From Vibrio harveyi NBRC 15634 = ATCC 14126 = KCTC 12724 (lineage in GTDB: Bacteria > Pseudomonadota > Gammaproteobacteria > Enterobacterales > Vibrionaceae): a stretch of 64,000 bases of DNA. The stretch covers positions 20,871-84,870 of the forward strand of contig NZ_BCUF01000024.1 of NCBI RefSeq assembly GCF_001591145.1. Direction: 5' to 3'. Under the pieces are notes generated by a model that saw only the letters and a program-made list of their open reading frames with translations, made no database searches and was not told the DNA's origin. Both the position numbers and the translations under genes were made by a program. Shown piece by piece: positions 57,814-64,000 of the stretch (position 1 is its first letter; every line of letters begins with the position of its first letter).

Positions 57814-59775
57814 ATGAAGAGTACCTGCCTTAGGCTGTTGGCTTCAGCCTGTATTCTAAGTAGTGGTTCAGCATTTGCTGACACCTCAGATATGGCGAAA
57901 TTGTTCGCTAAAGGATCGAGCTTTTTTAACCCAAAACTCTCCCCTGATGGTAAATACCTTGGGGTCGAATCCAAAGTGGATGGTAAAGATGCGCTGGTCA
58001 TTCTCGACGCACAAACAATGAAGCCAACCAACATGCTTCGATTCCCAGACAACGAGCAAGTAGCCGATTATTACTGGGTCAACAATGAGCGCGTTGTCGC
58101 TTCAAAAGAAACCTTCACGGGCTGGTTTACTCAACCCTCACCCACAGGTGAATTTGTTGCCGCGAATGTCGACGGTTCTAAAACCGCCTACCTGTTCGGT
58201 CCTCAACCACCACAAAGCGGCAGCAGCGTTTCTAAACGAGGCAAAGCCACTCGCGCCTTCGGCATCATGTTAGACCCAATGCCAAATGACGAAAAGCACA
58301 TGCTGATTGCTGCGATTCCATACAACCGCTCATTTGACATGGAAGAGGAAAAAGACGTCTACAAAGTCAATGTCTACAACGGTCGCGCGACCAAGCAGAT
58401 GTCCGCCCCTATCAGAAATAGCTATTTCCTAGTTAACCATGATAACCAAGTCGGCTTTGTAACGGGCTCTGGTGATGATCTCAAACTCAAGTCTTTCTAT
58501 CGCAATGGCAACAAGTGGCAATCCATCGCGACATTAGACAAACTCAATTTAGAAGAACTAACCCCCATTTCCTTCGCCGAAAACAACCATTCGATTTATG
58601 CCGCAGCAAGTAAAGACGGCTCACCCCAAGCGATTTACCATGTTGATTTAAAAACAGGAAAATACAAAGAAGTGGTTGCCGGCGAAAAGGTTTCACCACA
58701 TAACTTTTGGCTTGATCAGCAATCCAAGCAACTGTACGCCATTGAATATGAAAAAGACTATCCAACCTATGCCTTCGTGGACGACAAGCACCCGCTGAGC
58801 AAGCAGTTGAAGCAACTACTGGCGACATTTGAAGGTCATCAAGTCCGTATTCTTAGCCAAACAGAAAATGGCGATAAATTCATTGCTCTGGCATTTAATG
58901 ACCGTAATCCCGGCGATTATTACCTATTCAACACCGATCCTGTCGAAGGTCGATACCTCTTCTCTGCACAGAAATGGCACGACCCGAAAAAAATGGCAGA
59001 AGTTCGTCCATTTGCTTTCACGGCAAGAGACGGGCAGGAAATCAATGCCTTGCTAACACTTCCACCGGGTAAAGCGGAAAAGGACCTACCTTTGATTGTG
59101 AACCCGCACGGTGGACCTCACGGACCGCGTGACTGGTGGGAATTCAATCCAGAGAACCAGTTCTTAGCTCAAAAGGGCTATGCTGTTCTGCAAATCAACT
59201 TCCGTGGTAGTGGTGGCTTTGGAGATAATTTTGAAGAACTTGGATACCGTAAATGGGGTACCAATATTCAATACGACATCATTGATGCCACTCGCCATAT
59301 CATCAAGCAAGGTATTGCCGATGCCGATCGTATCTGTATTTCTGGCGGTAGTTTTGGCGGCTACAGCGCGCTTCAAAGTGCCATCGTCGAACCGGATCTG
59401 TTCCAGTGTGCAGTAGGCAGCTTTGGCGTCTATGACCTTGAAATGCTTTACACTGAAGGCGACGTAAAAGACCGCAAGTCAGGCGTTAACTATCTAGAAG
59501 AAGTGATCGGTCGTGATAAGAAAGAGCTTCAATCCATGTCACCCGTTCATCATGTCGACAAGCTAAAAGCAGACATTATGTTGGTCCACGGAGCCAAAGA
59601 TGAACGAGCACCAATTGAACAATTTGACGCCTTAGTGGAAGCGCTCAAAGCGATCAATTATCCGCACAAAACAATGGTGATCGGCGATGAAGGGCACGGA
59701 TTTTATAATGATGAGCACCAAGCCAAGTACCTTACTCAAATTGGTGAGTTCTTCGATAAGCACTTAAAAAACTAA
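57814..59775 (+). CDS. Exported S9 prolyl-oligopeptidase family serine peptidase
   Basis: 653 residues: a signal peptide (about 1-22, ending AFA), then a beta-propeller-like N-terminal part, and from about residue 410 an alpha/beta-hydrolase domain (LIVNPHGGPHGPRDWWEF). The catalytic triad is visible as Ser513 (GGSFGG), Asp596 (HGAKDERAP) and His628 (DEGHGF). Related S9C enzymes cleave short peptides or remove acylated N-terminal residues. It is probably periplasmic. AAGGAGT precedes the ATG. In E. coli gltS occupies the place between recG and xanP, so this is a lineage-specific insertion or replacement. Confidence 0.92.
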   Translation: MKSTCLRLLASACILSSGSAFADTSDMAKLFAKGSSFFNPKLSPDGKYLGVESKVDGKDALVILDAQTMKPTNMLRFPDNEQVADYYWVNNERVVASKETFTGWFTQPSPTGEFVAANVDGSKTAYLFGPQPPQSGSSVSKRGKATRAFGIMLDPMPNDEKHMLIAAIPYNRSFDMEEEKDVYKVNVYNGRATKQMSAPIRNSYFLVNHDNQVGFVTGSGDDLKLKSFYRNGNKWQSIATLDKLNLEELTPISFAENNHSIYAAASKDGSPQAIYHVDLKTGKYKEVVAGEKVSPHNFWLDQQSKQLYAIEYEKDYPTYAFVDDKHPLSKQLKQLLATFEGHQVRILSQTENGDKFIALAFNDRNPGDYYLFNTDPVEGRYLFSAQKWHDPKKMAEVRPFAFTARDGQEINALLTLPPGKAEKDLPLIVNPHGGPHGPRDWWEFNPENQFLAQKGYAVLQINFRGSGGFGDNFEELGYRKWGTNIQYDIIDATRHIIKQGIADADRICISGGSFGGYSALQSAIVEPDLFQCAVGSFGVYDLEMLYTEGDVKDRKSGVNYLEEVIGRDKKELQSMSPVHHVDKLKADIMLVHGAKDERAPIEQFDALVEALKAINYPHKTMVIGDEGHGFYNDEHQAKYLTQIGEFFDKHLKN

Positions 59776-59794
59776 ACTCCCAATGTAAAACCTT

Positions 59795-59830
59795 AAAGGC
59801 GATAACCATTCCGTTCTCGCCTTTTCTTTT
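59795..59830 (+). terminator. Terminator after the S9 peptidase gene
   Basis: AAAGGCGA/TCGCCTTT, extended by AAC/GTT across one mismatch, is followed by TCTTTT. It lies 20 bases after the stop. Confidence 0.82.
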
Positions 59831-59837
59831 CAACCCA

Positions 59838-59875
59838 AAGCAAACGTTTGCTTTTTGAATAAATCCCTCTATAAT
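59838..59875 (+). promoter_or_regulatory. xanP promoter overlapped by a PurR operator
   Basis: AAGCAAACGTTTGCTT (59838-59853) is a perfect palindrome that fits the PurR box ANGCAAACGTTTNCNT at every position. The -10 box TATAAT is at 59870-59875, and the best -35 (TTGCTT, 59848-59853, 16-base spacer) lies within the operator. PurR with hypoxanthine or guanine should therefore block the permease promoter. The leader to the ATG is about 145 bases. Confidence 0.85.
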
Positions 59876-60027
59876 CGCGCTCAAAATTTATGGTGTGCAC
59901 CTTGTCACATCAAACCAACCTGAGTTGACACTGATTAACAGCAATCACAGGTCATAACGTCAACTCCACCCAGCACTCCCATTCAGCGAGCTCTGGGGCA
60001 AGAATTATTGCGACTAGCGAGACAAAC

Positions 60028-61419
60028 ATGACAACTTCAAACCGAACTTCGGAACTGGTCTATCAGTTAAACGATCGCCCACCACTACCTCAGACCATTT
60101 TTGCTGCACTTCAGCACTTATTGGCGATGTTCGTAGCCGTTATCACCCCTTCTCTGATCATTTGTCAGTCTTTGGGTGTGCCTGCTGACCAAACTAACAC
60201 CATCATCAGCATGTCGCTGTTTGCATCTGGCGTGTCTTCCTTTATTCAAATTCGTACCTTTGGTCCTATCGGGTCTGGTTTGCTTTCAGTGCAGGGCACC
60301 AGCTTTAATTTCCTTGGTCCAATCATTGGTGCGGGTCTTTCTCTTAAAGCTGGCGGCGCGGACATCAACACCATGATGGCAGCAATTTTCGGTACTATCT
60401 TGGTAGCGTCTTTTGCAGAAATCCTGCTATCTCGCGTTTTAGAACACGCACGCCGCATCATCACGCCATTGGTATCTGGCATCGTCGTGACGCTTATCGG
60501 TCTGACGCTTATCCAAGTGGGTTTGGTATCAATGGGCGGAGGCTATGCTGCAATGGGCGATGGCTCTTTCGGTAGCCTAGACAAGTTAGCTCTCGCTGGC
60601 ACAGTACTTGGCTTGATCGTAATCCTTAACCGCTCAAAGAACCCATACCTACGTGTTGCATCAATTGTAATTGCAATGCTGGTTGGCTACGTCATGGCAT
60701 ACTTCACGGGCATGGTCGACACTTCAACACTGGGCGAAACTGACCTCATCGCACTGCCGATCCCAATGCAATACGGCTTAAGCTTCGACTGGTCGTTGTT
60801 TATTCCACTGGTTCTGATTTTCTTCATTACGGCACTAGAAGCAATTGGTGACATTACCGCAACGTCTGAAGTTTCCGGCGAGCCTGTAAAAGGTCCGGTT
60901 TACATGAAGCGCATCAAAGGTGGCGTATTGGCAGATGGTCTAAACTCAGCCATTGCTGCGGTATTCAACAGCTTCCCGAACTCTACCTTCAGCCAAAACA
61001 ACGGCATCATCATGCTCACTGGTGTAGCAAGTCGTTATGTGGGTTACTTCATCTCAGGCATGCTAGTAATTCTGGGGCTGTTCCCGGGCGTGGCAAGCTT
61101 TGTTCAGCTGATTCCAGAGCCAGTTCTGGGCGGCGCGACTATAGTGATGTTCGGTACCATTGCTGCAGCGGGCGTACGCATCATCTCTCGTGTCGACCTC
61201 GATCGCCGCGCAATCCTAATCATGGCACTGTCATTCTCGATGGGTTTGGGCATTGCACAAAAACCTGAAATTCTGCAATTCATGCCTGAGTTTATTAAGA
61301 GCATTTTCTCAACAGGTGTGGCAGCAGGTGGCATCACCGCTATCGTATTGAACCTACTGCTTCCAGAGAAATTGGAAGAGGAAGATGAGCTGGTAGCTCA
61401 AGAGATAAAAGAATCCTAA
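60028..61419 (+). CDS. xanP: Xanthine permease, NCS2 family (XanP-like)
   Basis: 463 residues, the same length as E. coli XanP and closely similar along it. The start is [50 protein letters not shown] lies in TM3, [21 protein letters not shown] near the substrate-binding TM8 (Glu272 region), and [24 protein letters not shown] in TM10. About 14 helices; a proton symporter for xanthine at the inner membrane. In E. coli xanP also lies downstream of recG. The PurR operator supports a purine role over uracil. Confidence 0.92.
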   Translation: MTTSNRTSELVYQLNDRPPLPQTIFAALQHLLAMFVAVITPSLIICQSLGVPADQTNTIISMSLFASGVSSFIQIRTFGPIGSGLLSVQGTSFNFLGPIIGAGLSLKAGGADINTMMAAIFGTILVASFAEILLSRVLEHARRIITPLVSGIVVTLIGLTLIQVGLVSMGGGYAAMGDGSFGSLDKLALAGTVLGLIVILNRSKNPYLRVASIVIAMLVGYVMAYFTGMVDTSTLGETDLIALPIPMQYGLSFDWSLFIPLVLIFFITALEAIGDITATSEVSGEPVKGPVYMKRIKGGVLADGLNSAIAAVFNSFPNSTFSQNNGIIMLTGVASRYVGYFISGMLVILGLFPGVASFVQLIPEPVLGGATIVMFGTIAAAGVRIISRVDLDRRAILIMALSFSMGLGIAQKPEILQFMPEFIKSIFSTGVAAGGITAIVLNLLLPEKLEEEDELVAQEIKES

Positions 61420-61581
61420 TACCAATTACGTTAATTAGATGTTCAAGAAATTGCGCCGGTAAAATCACTTAGAACAAGGCAAAGATTGCAGCTAGCTAGT
61501 TACTCTACCTACAAAATCTTTAACACTGTTATAAGTGATTTTAACCAGCAAGAATGAGCAGATAATTGATGGAATTGGTAT
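61419..61581. repeat. MITE-like palindromic intergenic repeat
   Basis: About 163 bases are bounded by ATACCAATT/AATTGGTAT. Both arms carry AATTA, then GGTAAAATCACTTA against TAAGTGATTTTAACC, then AAAGATT/AATCTTT further in, so nearly the whole piece folds as one hairpin. There is no ORF. The left end coincides with the last base of the xanP stop codon. Similar ATACCAATT-ended palindromes are, from memory, frequent between vibrio genes. Confidence 0.75.
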
Positions 61582-61605
61582 AATCTTGCACTAGGATGAT
61601 CGGGG

Positions 61606-61637
61606 AGCCCAACCTAGTCATAGGTTGGGCTTTTTTA
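61606..61637 (+). terminator. Terminator downstream of xanP and its repeat
   Basis: AGCCCAACCTA/TAGGTTGGGCT is an 11-bp perfect stem with loop GTCA, followed by TTTTTATT. The palindromic repeat lies between xanP and this terminator. On the minus strand there is no U run, so envZ is not clearly served. Confidence 0.9.
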
Positions 61638-61662
61638 TTGGAATCAGTTGAGCGAAGAAAGC

Positions 61663-62955
61663 TTACTTGGTTGGGAAGCTGATTTGCGCGCTTAACCCGC
61701 CTTCACTGCGGTTACGCACCACAACCGAGCCAGAGTGTTGACTGACGATGCGCTTAACAATGGCTAAGCCCAAGCCTGTCCCTTCACTGCCACGAGCAGT
61801 ATCACCACGAGTAAAAGGTTCAAACAAGCGTGCGATTTGTGATTGCTCAATGCCTGGGCCATTGTCTTCAACACAAACCCACACCAGCTGTTTGTCGGCG
61901 GTGACGCCCGTACTGATTTTCACCCAGCCATTACCATAACGCAGAGCATTAACCACAAGGTTACTCACCGCGCGTTTAATCGCGATTGGACTGCCTTTCG
62001 CGGTTGGCATCGTAGGGTTGAGGTCAGTTTCGATTTCGACTTCATAACCCCCTTCCGACGTTGCTACATCGCTGGTAATGGTATTGATGTCCACCTGCTC
62101 AAACGACTCTTTATTTACTGGCTTGAGGTAGTCCATAAACTGACTGATGATCTCGTTACACTCTTCGGTATCACTGATGATGCCTTCGGCTAAGTAACTG
62201 TCTTCAGGTGACATCATTTCTGTCGCAAGGCGAATACGCGTCAGCGGCGTGCGTAAGTCGTGGCTGATGCCTGCCATCAGTAGCGCACGATCTTCTTCCA
62301 GCTCTTGAATGCCTTTCGACATCTGGTTGAATGCGCGAGTTACAGAGCGGATTTCTGAAGCACCTTTCTCTGGCAATGGCGGCGGAATTTCACCTCGACC
62401 TACTCCTTTCGCGGCTTTTTCTAGCGCAATCAAAGGTCGGTTTTGCAAACGGATAAACAACCAGCCACCAGCAATGATCAGAAGCGCCATGATCAAGCTG
62501 TTGCGGAACAGCGGAGCAAAATCTTCTTCTTGCAGTTCAGAGAGCGGAATACGGATGATGGAGTTCGGCAACTGATCGATACGCATCCACAGAATGTAGC
62601 TTTCACTGCCAAGCAGCAAACGCACTTCCGTTGGTGAGCCGAGCTCTTGCGTCATCTCTTCCGACATCAAATCAATCGACATCGCATGATTGAACTCATT
62701 CATCATCTCGCTATCGACGCTATGTACCGTCACGCCCAAGTTTTCCAGCAGTTGATGACGGAGTGGCGCATCGGACTTGAGTAAACCATCTTCATCGAGC
62801 ACTAGATTCAATTCGTGAGCGAGAATTTTGTTGAACTGCTGCAAACTTGGCATCAACGCGTAGTTAAAAACGGCGTAGTAAGAAAAGACTTGGCTAGCGA
62901 GAAGCAAAGAGATGAACAGCAGAATGGATTGTGTAAATGAACTTCGGATTCGCAT
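61663..62955 (-). CDS. envZ: Osmosensor histidine kinase EnvZ
   Basis: EnvZ phosphorylates and dephosphorylates OmpR in response to osmolarity. 430 residues: TM1 about 10-31, periplasmic part about 32-152, TM2 about 153-170, then HAMP. The phosphoacceptor is His232 in [13 protein letters not shown]; the ATPase domain has a [11 protein letters not shown]-box and EDNGPGIE and [10 protein letters not shown]-boxes. AGGA precedes the ATG. It lies 125 bases after ompR, instead of overlapping it as in E. coli. Confidence 0.95.
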   Translation of the reverse strand: MRIRSSFTQSILLFISLLLASQVFSYYAVFNYALMPSLQQFNKILAHELNLVLDEDGLLKSDAPLRHQLLENLGVTVHSVDSEMMNEFNHAMSIDLMSEEMTQELGSPTEVRLLLGSESYILWMRIDQLPNSIIRIPLSELQEEDFAPLFRNSLIMALLIIAGGWLFIRLQNRPLIALEKAAKGVGRGEIPPPLPEKGASEIRSVTRAFNQMSKGIQELEEDRALLMAGISHDLRTPLTRIRLATEMMSPEDSYLAEGIISDTEECNEIISQFMDYLKPVNKESFEQVDINTITSDVATSEGGYEVEIETDLNPTMPTAKGSPIAIKRAVSNLVVNALRYGNGWVKISTGVTADKQLVWVCVEDNGPGIEQSQIARLFEPFTRGDTARGSEGTGLGLAIVKRIVSQHSGSVVVRNRSEGGLSAQISFPTK

Positions 62956-63009
62956 GGAGAATTCCTAATGGACTGTTCCTAGTGAACAACATTAATTGCG
63001 AGTTTCCAG

Positions 63010-63036
63010 CCCTCAAACAGGAAGGGGGTTTGAGGG
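63010..63036 (-). other. Hairpin in the ompR-envZ gap
   Basis: CCCTCAAAC/GTTTGAGGG is a 9-bp perfect stem with a 9-base loop, about 45 bases after the ompR stop. There is no T run on the minus strand, so it is more likely an mRNA-stability or partial-termination element that lowers envZ relative to ompR. Confidence 0.55.
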
Positions 63037-63080
63037 TGGAATATGAGCAGCCGAGTATTATCGGCAGGCAGTAGAAGGTA

Positions 63081-63800
63081 TTACGCTTCTTTGCCGTCTG
63101 GGACGAACACGTAACCTAAACCCCATACCGTTTGGATGTAGCGCGGCTTGCTTGGATCATCCTCTAGCATACGGCGTAGACGTGAGATTTGAACGTCGAT
63201 AGAACGTTCCATCGCTGAGTATTCACGACCACGAGCCATATTCATCAGCTTATCGCGCGACATCGGCTCACGAGCGTTGGTCACAAGCGCTTTCAGCACT
63301 GCGAATTCACCCGACGTCAGTGGCATCGCTTCATCACCACGGAACATTTCACGCGTACCGAGGTTCAGACGGAAGTCACCGAACTCAACCACTTTCTCTT
63401 CAGTGCTTGGCGCACCTGGCAGTTCAACCGTTTGGCGGCGAAGTACTGCTTTAATACGAGCTAGCAGTTCACGCGGGTTGAACGGCTTTGGTAAGTAATC
63501 GTCTGCACCTACTTCAAGACCAACGATACGATCAACTTCATCGCCTTTCGCCGTCAGCATAAGGATAGGCAGCATGTTGTTGGCGTGACGTAGACGACGA
63601 CAAATCGATAAGCCATCTTCGCCCGGCAACATTAAATCCAGCACCATAAGGTGGAAGTTTTCACGGGTCAGAAGACGATCCATCTGCTCGCCGTTAGCGA
63701 CACTTCTCACCTGAAAACCTTGCTCAGAAAGGTAACGCTCCAAAAGAGCACGCAAACGAGCATCGTCATCAACCACTAATATTTTATGATTTTCCTGCAT
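63081..63800 (-). CDS. ompR: Response regulator OmpR
   Basis: 239 residues, almost the same as E. coli OmpR from the start (MQENHKILVVDDDARLRALLERYL). The receiver phosphoacceptor Asp55 is in VLDLMLPGEDG, with Lys near 105 in DYLPKPFNPREL. The C-terminal winged helix has LTSGEFAVLKALVTNAREPMSRDKLM and RRMLEDDPSKPRYIQTVWGLGYVFVP. It controls porins and other envelope genes. First gene of the ompR-envZ unit. Confidence 0.97.
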   Translation of the reverse strand: MQENHKILVVDDDARLRALLERYLSEQGFQVRSVANGEQMDRLLTRENFHLMVLDLMLPGEDGLSICRRLRHANNMLPILMLTAKGDEVDRIVGLEVGADDYLPKPFNPRELLARIKAVLRRQTVELPGAPSTEEKVVEFGDFRLNLGTREMFRGDEAMPLTSGEFAVLKALVTNAREPMSRDKLMNMARGREYSAMERSIDVQISRLRRMLEDDPSKPRYIQTVWGLGYVFVPDGKEA

Positions 63801-64000
63801 TGAAACATCCTTTCAGAGGCATCTATAGTCAAAAATGTATCACTGTTTTTTCAAACGTGCTTGTGCAAATTGTTACTCTTTTTATCTTAGCCACGGTTTT
63901 GATGATTTATTTCGACGTTTCGCATTATTTTTCTTCTCACCACAACAATTTACAGTCAGACAAAATCAAGGCTGCTATACCCAAGTGACATCAAGATACA

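Noticed and set aside
59876..60027. Riboswitch in the xanP leader
   Set aside because: The leader of about 145 bases is long, but no known purine or xanthine aptamer pattern could be recognised, and PurR control explains regulation.
63800..63988. 62-codon frame running away from ompR
   Set aside because: It starts at the ompR initiation codon on the other strand and has no ribosome site. The hydrophobic part could be chance in an AT-rich promoter region.
63975..64000. TATACCCAAGTGACATC near the right edge, possibly the start of another vibrio intergenic repeat
   Set aside because: From memory, similar TATACCCAAGTGAC motifs recur in vibrios, but only one end is in the window, so no palindrome can be shown.

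Overview
The window looks like a piece of the large chromosome of a Vibrio of the parahaemolyticus/alginolyticus/harveyi group. The reasons are the hldD-to-coaD lipopolysaccharide locus, the six-gene TtpC-type TonB system, the V. cholerae-like order rpmG-rpmB-radC-MCP-coaBC-slmA-lpxL-pyrE-rph-yicC, and vibrio-type palindromic intergenic repeats. This is inferred from gene content and order; no database search was possible.

Region 1 (1-2849) is the tail of a capsule/polysaccharide export cluster: a GfcC-like protein cut by the window edge, and a YjbH/GfcD-like outer-membrane protein. A strong terminator closes it.

Region 2 (2986-20235) runs from hldD to coaD and holds lipid A, core and outer-sugar genes. 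Conserved core functions are HldD, LpxM, a GT25 transferase, WaaF, WaaA, KdkA, a WaaC/OpsX-like heptosyltransferase, a WaaE-like glucosyltransferase, another GT2 and a GT90 transferase. In the middle is an AT-rich accessory block (8101-14715). It holds a CDP-glycerol-type phosphotransferase facing a module (RmlB, RmlA, FdtA/QdtA-like isomerase, DegT aminotransferase, FemAB-like acyltransferase, GT2) that should make and attach an N-acylated 3-amino-3,6-dideoxyhexose. In V. parahaemolyticus the hldD-coaD interval is where O-serotype genes lie.

Region 3 (20332-32513) is housekeeping: mutM, a small membrane protein, a phosphoethanolamine transferase, rpmG/rpmB, radC, a chemoreceptor, coaBC, slmA, lpxL, pyrE, rph and yicC. 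An attenuator-like terminator directly follows rph, and an ERIC-type palindromic element separates it from pyrE.

Region 4 (32640-51074) is accessory. It contains a membrane-bound ToxR/CadC-type regulator, a small membrane protein, a DMT-family exporter, a Cys/His-rich exported peptide and psiE. A Yej-type peptide ABC transporter operon follows. Across an 814-bp regulatory gap it diverges from a TonB-dependent receptor and a complete TonB system (DUF3450, TtpC, ExbB, ExbD, TonB, TPR) that resembles TonB3. A CRP site and a good sigma70 promoter lie before the receptor.

Region 5 (51439-63800) is gmk-rpoZ-spoT-trmH-recG, an exported S9 prolyl-oligopeptidase, a xanthine permease with a PurR operator over its -35 box, a MITE-like palindrome touching the permease stop codon, and ompR-envZ. 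The best candidates for something undescribed are the divergent TonB-system/Yej-transporter pair as a possible two-membrane import route, and the amino-sugar plus glycerophosphate-type module in the LPS locus.
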